This document shows, in pieces, positions 11,801 through 26,800 of a stretch of DNA of 64,000 nucleotides. Source of the stretch: Arcuatula senhousia (taxonomy: Eukaryota; Mollusca; Bivalvia; Mytilida; Mytilidae); contig OZ020307.1 in assembly GCA_963971305.1 (NCBI GenBank), forward strand, positions 53,503,702 to 53,567,701. The letters run 5' to 3'. The notes beneath the pieces were generated by a model that saw nothing but the letters and a program-made list of their open reading frames with translations, was not told the DNA's origin and did not search any database. Numbering within the stretch: the stretch's first letter is position 1; every line of letters begins with the position of its first letter. A program made the position numbers and the translations under genes.

Positions 11801-14800
11801 ATTTCTTTTCTGTTTAACAGTCTTCAGAATAAAGAAATGAGCATGCTTCTGTTTGCCGATGTGTAAGAAGATTAAGTGCTGCTTATCAAACACAAAATAG
11901 CCAACTAAAAATGTTAAGAACACATTCACAAACATTTTGCAATACTAATTGAACGATTGCAACGCAATTAAAAGATCTGATTTTCTGTCACTTTGAATAA
12001 GAAACTATGTAGTTAATATATTTTTGGTTGGGTTTCATTGAATGAAAAATCCGTGTTAAAAATGTTGAATGTTTGGCAGGCTGGCTGAGAAAATTTGCCT
12101 TGACTGTTACAGTCTTCTCAGCAACTACTACTCACAACATCTTGATATTGGTATTCAGCTAGAGGATTGGCTCCAATAAACTAGGAGTCAATTTAAGGAC
12201 TGTCACTCACCTACTTCCTGTGTAATTAAATCTGGTCATTTTTTACTCTGATTTTTTATTTTGAAACAAAATGAAACAGTTGTTTATGAAACAAAGATGT
12301 AGAACAAATATCAGTCACTGCATAGACCTTGATTTGTTTTTGTGTAATCTATCAATTCCATGGTCCTAATTTCATATCATTTGATATCTCTTTCTGATAG
12401 ATATAGTCATAATATCATTTATTCAAAGATCATACAAATCGAATAAATCAGAAAAAAATATAATCATTTTGATTGATTGTTCTTCATAACTTTACATTTG
12501 CTCCCATTGAAGTAGTTTTTAATCATCTTAGATGGAGATAATTTACAAGTTAAATAGATTTTTTCTATTAGAAAATGGTTACTTTAAGATAAGAGGGCTC
12601 TTGTAGAAATGATGTTATTTTGTTTAATAGGTCTTAACTATGTATTGGAATATTGACTGAACTAGAGATATAGAGATTGTCAGATTACTTAATTATGGCT
12701 CTTGATGATTCCATTCAAGAACTTGCTAATTATAAAAGACCAGAATTTCAATTCCCTGTCATTTAGGTGCAACTTTTACAGGATCAGCAGAATAAAGCTG
12801 GAAAAAATTATATTAACAGAAAATGGGCAAAAAATAAAATCATTCTTAATATAACTTCCTGTTTTTATGGCCAGTTAGCAATAGTAGACAGACTAATATG
12901 TTTTTGTCACTCTTTAGTTTCACTTTTGGATATAAGCATATTTCTCATAAATTGTAAATTGGATTTTCATGAAATTTTGTACAATTGTCTATATAAAAAA
13001 AGGTGATTGCAGCAAGAAATTATGAAATCTAAACTTGTATATATGTGTCAAGTGTTGTACAGACACAGTCTTCCAAAAATAATTGGAGAACAACTTAACA
13101 CATTAGAATAATCAAATGTTGAGTTGAATTTAGGATTAAATTTGAATTTGAATTCTGTGTGCTCATCCTCTTGAAGTTTTTAAATACTCAACTTGACTAC
13201 TTTCATTTTGTAATGTTTTCTAATTTCCTCCATTTTGTCTCTAGCATTCTGGGTATGAATCTGTTTGGGTGTAAATTCTGTACCTATCATACAGACGGAA
13301 GTCGGTACTGCAATCGGAAGAATTTTGATTCCTTACTATGGGCCATAATAACCGTGTTCCAGGTACCAGTATAAGTGATGCACCCATTGTTACTAGTTGA
13401 TATTGTGTTACCTAGCAACCGTTGCTAAGCAAAACCCCTGGTGTGCCTAGAATTTTATGTTGTGATGATGGGGATGTTGGAACATTAACCTTGTGTTATT
13501 ATTAACATGTTTGCACAATACTGATTGATATGTATATGTTACGTTTGTTTCAAAATACAGATTGAGGAATTGAAGCATTTGAACAGAAATTTTACTGGAT
13601 ATTTTTTTTAGATATCAGCTAAAGTTTTCAAATCTTGTTATTTATTTAATTACCCTAACCTTATAAAGGGTTGGCAACTCCCTATTGTCTATTGTATAAA
13701 GAAAATCTTCAAACCAAATATACCTCATCAAGATTTTCCTCTTGGATATCAATACCCTTTAAGGATCAAAACCAAACTCTATTTTTTTCTTTCTAAAACT
13801 CTTAACTGTATTTTGAATCAGACATTTGTGCTACTAACCCTCAGTTGATTTTCAGCATTAAACTTGTCATAACTCCCTCCAAACAAACAAAAAAGCATTT
13901 ATTTTTTATTTTGCGCCTGTTTATTTCAAGTGTCCTGGGAATGAATTTATTTGGTGGATTATTTTGTTGGCATGAAGATAGCGGGGCTCCTTGTTTCTGT
14001 GGTATCAACGATGATTTCAATTCTACCGATTTCTGTGTGTGCGACAGAGCCAATTTTAATTCATTGTTATGGTCACTAATGACAGTGTTCCAGGTAAATC
14101 TCTCATCCATTTTTTTCTCTCTATCATTTTTTTATCCATTTTTTACTCTCTCCCTTTTTCTGCACAGCAGTACGTATATACTCAGTGGATGATTTTGCCT
14201 GAATCACTTTTTCTATTTCTATATTTTTTAGCTTTTGACTTTTTTACAATGAAATATTTTTCAATGTTTTTATATCATCTGCTTATGTTGTTTATATAAT
14301 CATCTTTTTGAAATTTGAAAAAGCTTATTAAAACAGATCTAGGTTTTAATGTCACCTGCAATGAACTTCAAAGTGCAAAGCAACATATAGAATTCATTCT
14401 GCCACTTTACGTCTTCAGCGTTCTGCGGCATCTCAAACATTTTCTGAGACACTACATGTACCAGTCTCTTGATATTTAGTACATGTATGTAGCTTCCTCC
14501 TATGTGCGATATGGTTTTAAGCGATTTTATACCTGTTACTCATCTACATCCTTTAACTTACAAAAATTTAAGACACAGGCCACATATGTCGTCCATGAAA
14601 GGATGCCATTCTACTTTCGTGATGAAAATCATGTTTATTTTATTTTGGGGCAATTGAAGACAGTCTGCAGCAACCATTGGCCACATTGGAGGTCACTTGC
14701 TGTTTTCAGAAATAGCAGATTTTTTGAAATTATTTATTTTCATCACATATTTCATAGCTTGACATTTTATATTTCAATTTACCTGGTCACTGGTATATGT

Positions 14801-17800
14801 AGTCTGAAATTTAGCATCTAGATAATGTTTTTTGAGTTACTTTATGTTACTTCAAACATTTAAGGAGTATATATGTTTAAAAGTAAGTTGTTCATTAGTT
14901 GATTTAGAGTTCTATGATAAAAATAGTAGCTTTTATCTGTTTTTATATATATTTCAAAAGAACTGATCAGTGTATGACACAAACCTGACGTGTGTTTCAT
15001 CCATATAAGGCTCATCACAGATGCTCTACCAAAAATGTTGAAAATGACAAAATGGAAAGCATTAAACAAAAAGACCAAAAAAAAATGCTGAATAATTACA
15101 ATGTTCTAAGATTCATATTTGAAACCTTAGGGTTTTAATGTTTTTGAAATCTACAAAATTTCCAAGTTTGTATGATCAAATTGAAATGATCTGGACAAAC
15201 AGTTTAACTATCGTGTAAGAATGTATATTGTGCATTAAATGTAAAACAATGTGAAACCAGCATGGCTTCCAGTGCTGCCCTTCATGCATGGCTTTTGTTT
15301 GCTGTTGTACACACATCAATGTTGTTATTACAGTGTTAGTGTTGTCACTTATTTACGTAGAAGGTCTTTTAATGTCAAATTCAATAATTTATTTCTGCCT
15401 TACACAAAAAAACCCCCAAATGTTTCTTTATCAACAAGGTTTCATTATTTTGAAATATGGTGAAACCAAGCTGTCTAAACTCAACTCAGAATGAACCAAA
15501 ACCAGAATAAACCCAAAAAATCTCTTCACCATATTCCAGTTATTTTTTTTCATTACATTTTGACACAGTTTTCACCTGTATAAACCAAACACCTGTTTAT
15601 TCTGAACAAAGTCCCCATCCTTAAAGGGGGTTTTGTTTAGATGGGATTTTACAGTTCGTAAAAGATATATGACTAGAAATATATTTTTAAAAGGATTAAA
15701 AGTAATTATACCCCCACTCGTAAGAGAGGGGGCTATATTGCAATCACCTTGTCCGTCCGTCTGTCCGTCCGTCCGTCCGGTTCAATTTCTCTGCTTCTAC
15801 TGGATGGATTGGTTTCAAATTTGGTACACAGCTTCAGCATGATGAGTTATAATATGCCTACCCTTTCCAGGTCAGTCCATCATCTACTTCCTGTTTTCCA
15901 AGCCGACTTAGACTTTTTTAGGGAAAAAAAAATTTGAATGTGAAATTTTTCGTAACAGATTTCTCAGCTTCTACTGGATGGATTGGTTTCAAATTTGGTA
16001 CACAGCTTCAGCATGATGAGTTATACCGTGCCTCCCCTTTCCAGGTCAGTCCATCATCTACTTCCTGTTTTTTGAGCCGACTTAGACTTTTTATGGGTCA
16101 AAAATAGACAATTTTTCGTAACAGATTTCTCGGCTTCTAGAGAAGGGATTGATTTCAAATTTGGTATACAGCTTTAGCATGATGAGTTGTACCGTGCCTC
16201 CCCTTTCCAGGTCAGTTGGTCATCTACTTCCTGTTTTCTGAATGGCCGAGTAGGGGTATGCTTAGCACGACTTAGTGCAACCCCTTGTTGCTTTTTCATG
16301 ATGTTCTTCCCTGTTTATTAACCACGTAGTCAGAGTTTTATGCCATTCATATATTGCTGGATCAAATACCTTAAATAGAAATGCAATTTTAAAACGGGTG
16401 TCACTATTTTAACATCAGTAATAAATGTACTAATATAAATTTGTGGAAATTAAACCTATCCATTTATAAAATGTTCAGTTTTAATTTACTATAAAAACAA
16501 ATTGTAATATAATCTTGAAAATGCCAATAGTTATTAATAAGAAGTTTATTCCCATTTCATTATTGTAATTAATTGTACCCCAAAGTGCATTATGGGATGT
16601 TATCCTATAAACTTCATTATTGTTTCTGAAATTGACAATATGATATTAGAATTTCAAATTAATTTAACCAATTATGGGACGATTACTGAGCATATTCATA
16701 CAATTATAATTTCACAAATATAGATATATTATACAATAAAAGTGATGCCTAGTCATATAAAAGTTTTAGAATATGTCTAGATTAATTTATTGCTTTTAAA
16801 TCTTAAGGTACTAACACAAGAAGATTGGAACACAGTTTTGTATAATGGGATGGAGACGACCTCGGCCTGGGCCTCACTTTATTTCATAGCTTTGATGACG
16901 TTCGGGAACTATGTTTTGTTTAACCTGTTGGTGGCTATATTAGTGGAAGGATTTTCTCACGAGGTGAGTGGGAACAAGTCGTTAAAGTTACAAACTATGA
17001 GACTCATATAAATGTTCATGACACAGATGCTTTTAAAATAGTAATTTGACATCTCCTTTTTATACCCCGCCACACGAAGTGGCAGGGTATTATGTTATAC
17101 CCTCAGTTTTTTTCGGTGTCCGTCCGTCCGTCCGTCTGTCCGTCCCCCGAAGGTTTCCGACCAATAACTTGAAAACGTGTCAAAGGATTTGAATGATATT
17201 TTGCACAGCTGTTTAGTACAATAAAATACAGGTCAAGTTCGATTTCCAGCATGATTCAAAAAACAGTTTTCAAGATGGGCCACTTTGAAAAATCAAATTT
17301 CATGAAATTTTGAGTTTCCGACCAATAACTTGAAAACAAGTCAAAGGATTTGAATGATATTTTGCACAGCTGTTTAGTACAATAAAATACAGGTCAAGTT
17401 TAATTTCCAGCATGATCCAAAAAATATTTTTGGAGATAGGCCACTTTGAAAAATCAAATTTCATTAAATTTTGAGTTTCCGACCAATAACTTGAAAACGC
17501 GTCAAAGGATTCGAATGATATTATGCACAACTGTTAAGTACAATAAAATACAGGTCAAGTTCAATTTCCAGCATGATAAAAAAAAAAAGGTTTTTGAGAT
17601 AGGCCACTTTGAAAAATCAAATTTCATGAAATTTTGAGTTTCCGACCAATAACTTGAAAACACGTCATGGGATTCAAATGATAATTTGTACAGCTATTGA
17701 GTACAATAAAATGCAGGTCAAGTTCAGCGTGATCCGAAAAACAGTTTTCGAGATAGGCCACTTTGAAATCAAATTTTATAAACTTTTGATATTATAACGT

Positions 17801-20800
17801 GGCGGGGTATCATTTAATGTCCCATTACATGCCCTATTTTTATACCCTGCCACACAAAGTTGATGAGGTATTATGTTATACCTTAAGTTTCTTTGGTGTC
17901 TTCTGTCTGTCCGTCCTTCCATCCCCTGAAGGTTTCCTGATGATATCTTTAAAATTCCTCAAGGAATTTGAATGATATTTTGCACAGCTGTTCAATATAC
18001 TAAAATACAGGTCGAGTTCAATTTTCAGTATGATCCGAATAACATTATTGAAGTTTGCCTCTTTGTAAATTTAAATTTCTGGTCTAAGTAAGATAACTCA
18101 TTTCTTTTCTGTCTCTATATAATTGTATAGTATATACAGTATAGTATACAAATATATCTAACTATTGATAAATATCATGGTGGGGTATCATTAAATGTCC
18201 CATTAGATGCCCTATTTTTAAAGTGGGGTTATACCAGAGGATTCAGAGGGGGGCGTGAGGGGTGTGCCCCCCCCTAAAACTGGCAAAAATTATGTTTTTA
18301 TGCATAAAATCCACATAAAAAAACACTAAAAACATTTTGGGCATTGCTCCGCTCGGCGAAAAAAGGTTCACACCCCCCTAAACTAAAATCTTGGATCCGC
18401 CCCTGGTTATACTGTTTTATTTGTGTCCATTAATCTGTATTCCATATTTCCATCAATCTTTTTAGGGGCAATAAATTAGGGGGATCACTAGTGGGTATTG
18501 GCTCTCATATTTATTAGTTCACAATGATGAGAAATATAGACTGTTTTATATTGACTTGATATTTGCTGTAAATGATAATGAATAAAATATGCAAAAAAGA
18601 ACCATGCTTATAGATTGGATTCTACTGCAGATAAAATTTAAAAAATATTCTATTTATTTTACATATTGGTGTGTAAAATATTTACATTTTCCAAATTTAT
18701 ATTGCAACTCAAACCATTGATCAAATATGCAGTTGTCAGCTGTAACAGAAATCTGTCAACACCAGACAATTTAATTGAATATTAAATTAAATATTAATAA
18801 ACTGTCATTTAATACTGTTTTAAATTTTGCAATAATCTTTGATTTTAATATCAGACCTGTCATTTAGAATCAGTTAAATTGATAGTCTAGACCCATCATT
18901 TTCTGTTGATATGCATAGAAAACCATTCGATTTTAATGTGAGTTGATCTCGTCAGTCTTCTTAAGATGTTTTAATTGTTCATACGCTTCACTATAATGTG
19001 CCTGGGGACTTTTGTGGCTGGTAGGTCTTGGTGTTCAGTGTTTGACCTCTTTTCTTTTTGCCCTGGGGGTTCTATTAAAGTTCTTGACTATTAATTAGGA
19101 CCTCACTGCCCTATAGTTTTCACTTTGTCCCTCTGTCTGTCAGTCAATCAACAATTTTTTTGAACACGAAAACTCAAAAAGTATTAACAATACAGTTCTG
19201 AAACTTTGTACAGCTGCTAAGTAGCATGTCATGATTTGCATATTGAAATTTCATGCAAAATTGTGAAATATTTTTGAAAAAAAACTTTATCAAAAAACTT
19301 TACCATCATTTGCAAACCATTAAATCAAAAATCCAATGAAGTGTGTTTTTGTGGGAAAACAAGAAAATAAAAATATGTACCCACAAAAAAGAATAAATCC
19401 ATATTAGCTGGTTATGTTATTGTTATATAAGAAAATATTGTTGAACATATAAATGTTTGGCAACTTTAATTGTAATCACTTAAACCTTTTGCCGTTTTCA
19501 TCAATATTTCTCCCTTATTTAATTCAGGAAGATGAAAAGAAAAAAATGAAAAAACAAAGTCTGGCAACCTTGAGATCACTGAAATCTTTACTTATCAATA
19601 TTTCTCATTTCAGGAAGAAGAAAAGAAAAAGATGAAAGAACAAAGACAGAAAGAAATAGAAGCTTACTTAACTGCTGAAACTAACAACAATAATACAGAT
19701 AATAAGAATAGGTCTATCAAAATTAAGGCTGTTGATATAGCTCAGATCAAGATAAACAATAAAGAAAAAGGTATGACAATATTAGGTATTGGTGCTATTT
19801 CACAAATAAGAATAAACAATAAACACTTATCAAGATTCATTTAGTAGAGAAAATAGTCAGTGCTGCTTTGGTGATCTTATGAAGAAGTTGAGTAAAAAAA
19901 TAGAAAATCAACAACTACTGGAGAAACCTATCTGCTTATTCTGTTCATCCCATTTCTTTTTTAAGCTAAAATCCAATCATCATGAAATTATGTACAGGAA
20001 AACTCACAAGGCTTGTTAAAATGTAAAAAAATGACTTGTTACCTGACAGAGTTGACCTGCTGGGGCCTTTTACATTGCAGCAAAAATTACACAATTCCCA
20101 CAAATATATGTCAAGCAAGCCATCATCTTACAAGACTATATTGCTTTCTGTTAGAAAAGAACCTTAAAATTGACTTTATAGAAAGTAAAATTGTTTGAGT
20201 GTGAAAACAATCTAACAAGATTCATTTGGAATGATGTATTAAACAATTTTATTTCCATTTCAGAGAAAATGCTAGCTCTCTGTCCAGTTACAATTATCAA
20301 AGAGGACAACACCAACAGGACTAGCCAGGCTCCAGATATCAATCCCCCCATCATCACTCACACAGCTGCCACACCCATGCCCACGCCCCAGGGATCACCA
20401 AACGGAAATGTAAACAAGGATTACAACAAAGTGACGTTATGTGTACACCCCCAAGTACAGATGGATACATTGTCTGTGAACTCATCCTCAGTAAGTACTT
20501 GTACACAAGTCAGTACTTTTGCACTGGTAAAGTACGTGTGCACTGGTTAAGTACACATGCACCCTTAAATTAGTTTGAATTAAGTAAATGAGAGGATTAA
20601 TAAGTATTTATCACCATTTTTTTCATTGTTCATTTCAACTGATAAAAACCCATAAATAGGTGAACTTTGATAATTTTGGCTTGTTTTTAATGACATCACT
20701 AAGCTTACTAGTGCAAACAGGGTTAAAAAAGGTTATTGTGTGTTTTACTTGTTACATCTGGCATAAGTCTTGCATGGCAAAAACTTTTTTTCCTACCTTG

Positions 20801-23800
20801 GAAATGAAATGAAAAAAAATCTATATGTATTTACTGTATTCATCTTTTCTAAAAATGAATCGCTAAAGGATTGTCAGTCATGATTAAAACCTTTTTAGAA
20901 CCTTAATATCTAGGTTGTCAAGGTCACTTTGGAAGAAAAATGTGATTATTTATTAAACTTATTTTTTTTAAAGACATGAAAAACCAGGAAAACATCTTTC
21001 AGTACAGTTAAACTTGTCTGAGAGGAACTATGACTTGACAGGAAATATGTATGATGCAAAATGAGTTTTCCTTGAGTTACTGAAATTTGATATGGTTTTG
21101 AAGGATCCTAATTTTTCAAAGCAGTTTTTTCTTACTCATTTACATACAATTTGTTAGTTTTTTGCTGAAACTCATTGTTTTTTTCCGTCAGTTTTGAAAA
21201 ATATATCACATTGATTTTCTTACCCCTTTGATTTATGATTGAAACTGACACCAAAACCAAGTTTGAATATAATATTTCATTAGAATGAAGGTAAAGATTT
21301 TAAGATTTTCAAATTCAAGGTTATAAAAAACAGTAATTAAATCCTAAGATTCCTTTTAACATTTCAATTGATAGAATTTTCCATAAAAGATATTACAGAA
21401 TTTATTTTGGGCTTTAATGGTATATCTTGAAGAAAGTAAAAGGATTGTCATACACAAAAGAAGCTGATCTATGTTTTATTATTGACATAAAATAGAACTA
21501 AATGATGTAAGAAGAAGACATTTTCATTAATGATGTTTAAGATATTTTCTTTGAGATATTTTAAGTACAATTTGAAACTTAAAATGACTTGAAATGGTTT
21601 CAACTAATAAGTACATTGAGGGGAGTGCCTGATATACCAATTCTTGATTTTTTTTTCCAATCCCTAAATTGAATTATTTTAGCTTCCTTTTAACATGCAC
21701 AAAAAGTCAATGCTTTCAAATATTATTTTTTAATAAACAGTATAGCATGTTTTAAAAAATATTCAGTTACTTCAGAGACTGAAAAAAAATCAAGTTTGGT
21801 TAAGACAATGTTTATTTTTATTCAGGGTATTCTTGAGACAGATTTAATTACTATTTTTTATTTAGTTTAGAATTTGTGTTGAATTAATTGTCTTGAATCT
21901 TTCAGGAACAGGGACTCTTTATTCCTGATCTGTCGATGATATCTATTTAGTATAACAGAAACTTTGTCATTTTCTTAGGTACCAATTTTGTGGTTTGCTG
22001 AAAAAAATAATCTTTATATTTTATGGACAATTTTGAAGTTTAAAAATAAAGCATTTACATTTCTTAGATTTATGAATCAGTTCATAAATAAAACATCCAG
22101 AAGTTGGTACTAAGCAATGAATAATAATTTCATAGAAGTATTTTATTTATATCTTTTACAGTCTAATGCCAGTATCAGATCCTCACCTCGTCTTACCCCC
22201 AGAGGTTCTCCACGACCTTCACCTAGAGCCTCACCACGACCTATGTCAAGGTCAATCTCAAGGTCACCAGGTTTATGTAGGTCCTACAGCTATGGAAGCC
22301 GTAACAGTTGGAGGGGGAGGGGTAGCCGTGACGAAAGGAGATGTTTGGTTCAGGAATGTAAATCTCAGAGCGTGGATTACTATGACGATGATGTGTTTAT
22401 ACCATGTACCCCTGTACCAAATAGGTATTGTAAAAATACTAATAGATAATACCGTAAAGAGGTCATTTTCACTCAGGCAGAATTTTGAGGTGCGGTATTT
22501 AATAACAAAAGATTATTTCTTGCATTCTTTAAATTTTGTAAAAGAAAGGTCAGTTAATCCTATTAATTAAAGAGTTTTGGTTTCTTGGTTTGAGAACCTT
22601 GCGAATACAGTGAATTTAGAACCTTGTGAAATTTACCTGCTATAAGTTAGTATTTGGAAAATTGTACAAATTGCAACAGCTGTTAGAGATAGCTTTAGAT
22701 AGAAAATAATGAGATGTGGAATAAGTGTACGCGACACAGCCCACAATTAAGCGGCAATTTAAAAAAACCACAATGGACAACCTTTAGAATCTACAAGGGA
22801 GTATATTTTACCAGCTTACAATTTAATTTACCAGCACTACCTGCTTGCCTTCTTCCAATTTGTTTTGAATGTAAAGTAAAGATTTAAAAAACTTCTTTAA
22901 AAGGGCTGGACTGAGCCATGTTGGCATCACAACAACTCATTCTTTGGATTTAAATTTTGTTCTTAAGTGAAAATTTAAAAGATACATTCTTTAAAGAAAA
23001 ATTCATCCCAATTTTGAACAATATTCTTTCAGCAAAGACTTATATATTTTTGATATTTTTACTTATTAGCCGAGTGGATTGCAATGGTCACCTGCCACTC
23101 AACAACCAAAGAACTTTGAGTCCTCAGAACTCAATAAAACGACAACCAATCCCATCGCCCAGAAACTCTCTCAAAATACGGAATAACTCAGTTGGCAGTA
23201 CTCAGAGTGTTTGTAACTCTATCTTTCTGAGTCGACAAAACTCGTTCAACAGTCACCGTACCATGAACTCGCTGTCGTCCATGAGTGGCGTGAAGGAGGA
23301 TTATAGGCAGAATAATCTGTCGGACTCACCAACGGGTGAGACTAATAACCAACCAGTTTCTGATGTGGAAGACGAGGAAGACCCAGATGCTATGGATGAA
23401 ACGGTAAATCTTAAATTGTGAAACTTTGAGCTCAGTTTTAATGGTGTTTATATTTAACAATAAATCAAATACATGGGTCGTCTCCTGATACACTTTACAT
23501 TTCTATAAAAAAGGAACTATATTTTTCTGTTACAATGTTTTGCTTCTGATGTAGTATTCAAAACATAAGTTTTAACCTGAAAGTAAAAATATATTTTTAT
23601 TTGGGTGATATATCAAGATATTTATGTTATCATTCAGGGGAAATAATTTGTCATAAGTTTTTTTTTCAATAAAAAGTTCAATATGAACCAAGGGATTATC
23701 CTTTTGTAAGAATTTGTAAATATTTTTGGAGATGTTCCTATTAAGTCAACTTTTAAATATTTACAAACTGATGATTATTTAAACTTTTTACCTCAAGTTC

Positions 23801-26800
23801 ATTGTCAGGATTTAGAATTCTTATTATTAGCTCACCTGGACCGAAGGTCCATGTGAGCTATTACCATCACTTGGCGTCCGTCGTCGTCGTCGTCTGTCGT
23901 CGTCTGTCGTCGTCGTCGTCGTCGTCTGTTAACAATTTTTCAAAAATCTTCTCCTCTGAAACTACCAAACAGAATTTAATGAAACTTGGTATGAATGATC
24001 CTTAGGGTGTCCTGCACCAAACTTGTGTTTTGATTTTTGATCCATTAAAAAACATGGCCGCCGTTACTAAAAATAGACTAGGGGGGTCAGACTACTGTTT
24101 TTGGCTTATAAATCAAAAAGTATAAGAGATAGAGGAAATCTGAGGCCACGCTACTGATTCAGCATCAAAAGCTCTACAAAAGTCTTCGTTTGGTCAAAGT
24201 TGTCAGATGACCCCTTATAGGGGTTACGGCCCCTTGAAGGTGAAAAATAGCATTTTTTCATGTTTTTGGCCTACAGAATGAAAACAATTGCAGATAGAGA
24301 TTAGCTGTTGCTTGCTTAAATGTTCAGCTCATATAACTCTACAAAAGTCTCTATAGGGTCGAAGTTGTCAGATGACCCCTTATAGGGGTTACAGCCCCTT
24401 AAAGGTGAAAAATAGCCATTTTTCATGTTTTTGGCCTACAGAATGAAAACTATTGCAGATAGAGATTAGCTGTTGCTTGCTTAAATGTTCAGCTCATTTA
24501 GCTCTACAAAAGTCTCCATAGGGTTGAAGTTGTCAGACAACCCCTTATAGGGGTTACGGCCCCTGAAAAATAGCGTTTTTTCATGTTTTTGTCCTACAGA
24601 ATGAAAACTATTGCACATAGAGATTAGCTGTTGCTTACTTAAATGTTCAGCTCATTTAGCTCTACAAAATCCTCCATAGGGTCGAAGTTGTCAGATGACC
24701 CCTTATAGGGGTTACGGCCCCTGAAAAATAGCGATTTTTCATGTTTTTGTCCTACAGAATGAAAACTATTGCAGATAGAGATTAGCTGTTGCTTGCTTAA
24801 ATGTTCAGCTCATTTAGCTCTACAAAATTTTCCATAGGGTCGAAGTTGTCAGATGACCCCTTATAGGGGTTACGGCCCCTGAAAAATAGCGATTTGTCAT
24901 GTTTTTGGCCTACAGAATGAAAACTATTGCAGATAGAGATTAGCTGTTGCTTGTTTAAATGTTCAGCTGATTTAGCTCTACAAAATTTTCCATAGGGTCG
25001 AAGTTGTCAGATGACCCCTTATAGGGGTTACGGCCCCTGAAAAATAGCGATTTTTCATGTTTTTGTCCTACAGAATGAAAACTATTGCAGATAGAGATTA
25101 GCAGTTGCTTGCTTAAATGTTCAGCTCATTTAGCTCTACAAAATTTTCCATAGGGTCGAAGTTGTCAGATGACCCCTTATAGGGGTTACGGCCCCTGAAA
25201 AATAGCGATTTGTCATGTTTTTGGCCTACAGAATGAAAACTATTGCAGATAGAGATTAGCAGTTGCTTGCTTAAATGTTCAGCTGATTTAGCTCTACAAA
25301 ATTCTCCATAGGGTCGAAGTTGTCAGATGACCCCTTACAGGGGTTACGGCCCCTGTAAAATAGCGATTTTTCATGTTTTTGGCCTACAGACTGAAAACTA
25401 TTGCAGATAGAGATTAGCTGTTGCTTGCTTAAATGTTCAGCTCATATAACTCTACAAAAGACTCTATAGGGTCGAAGTTGTCAGATGACCCCTTATAGGG
25501 GTTACGGCCCCTTAAAGGTGAAAAATAGCCATTTTTCATGTTTTTGGCCTACAGAATGAAAACTATTGCAGATAGAGATTAGCTGTTGCTTGCTTAAATG
25601 TTCAGCTCATTTAGCTCTACAAAAGTCTCCATAGGGTCGAAGTTGTCAGATGACTCCTTATGGGGTTTTGGCCCCTTATAGGTGAAAAATGGTGTTTTTG
25701 GCCTTTAGAATGAAAACTATTGCAGGTAGAGAAAAGCTGTTGCTTGCTTAAATGTTTAGCTCATTTAGCTCTACAAAAGTATAGGGTCAACATCAAGACC
25801 AGGTGAGCGATTCAGGCTCCTGGGAGCCTCTTGTTTAAGTATTATTCCACATGAGGATCAGGCAGGGGGTGGCACATTGATAATTTCCAAATTTCCTGTA
25901 CTTTTCACTGTATAATTTAACTAAATTTTGACTGGTAATATCTCCTAAACCCAAGATCGACTGAAAAATTTAGTGCTAATAACAAAGTTTACTGGGGTAG
26001 CTTTACCTAATTCTTGTTGGTTTTTTTTTGGTGTATTTATTATTGACGTGCCACCCTATTAATGGTATCTGCCTGAAAAAGTAGTATTTAAATGTGTTAT
26101 GTGTGTTGCAGAATTGTTCCTGGTCATGGTGCCCTGAGCCCAAAGGCTGTTTCAAGACCAGGGAGGAGTATGCTCTCTTCTTACTCAGTCCCACCAATAG
26201 GTAAGTGATCATGCAGGTTTTTCACCCATTTCCAGTGGCAATAAAAACTCAATTTCCTTTGTCCCCTTCTCCTTCACATCATCTTCTTTTATGTTCATTT
26301 AATCATATCTTTCATGTTTATCTCCCTGATATAGCTAAATATTCTTGTTGGGTTGGGGCTTGAGCAATAACCTAGCAGCTGAAGATAGTACAGGATCCCT
26401 ATTTAACAGTTGCTGTGAAAGTTCATTAAATGTATTTTTAATATATTTTTAATGAATTGATGCATAAATTAAAGAATCAAATGAATTAGAATAACTCTTT
26501 CTAATTTTAAGATAAAATTTTGAAATCTTAGGAATGAGAATCAAAGCACATCATAAATCCACTAAAAGATAAGTACTTTCACAGTATAAAATCTAAAAAT
26601 AAAACTTTAGAACTTTTCCCTTGGCTATGAACATTTTGGAATAGAATTTTATTATTATTTTATCATAACTTGTTTGCCCTTGTAATGCTAGATAATTGTC
26701 CTATAATACCTAGCAATGGAGAGGCATGATGTTCAAAATACTTTCCACAGCTTTGAAATATTTCTGAAATATAATTTTATTAGATATATATACTTGCTTG

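Noticed and set aside
13855..13930. In-frame upstream acceptor extending alternative exon B
   Set aside because: TTTTCAG|C is usable and keeps phase, but it would insert a basic stretch between S5 and the conserved VLGMNLFG, where exon A and other Cav3 have none.
14483..14821. 112-residue open frame after the turret exons
   Set aside because: No homology, no splice context and no missing channel segment; treated as chance.
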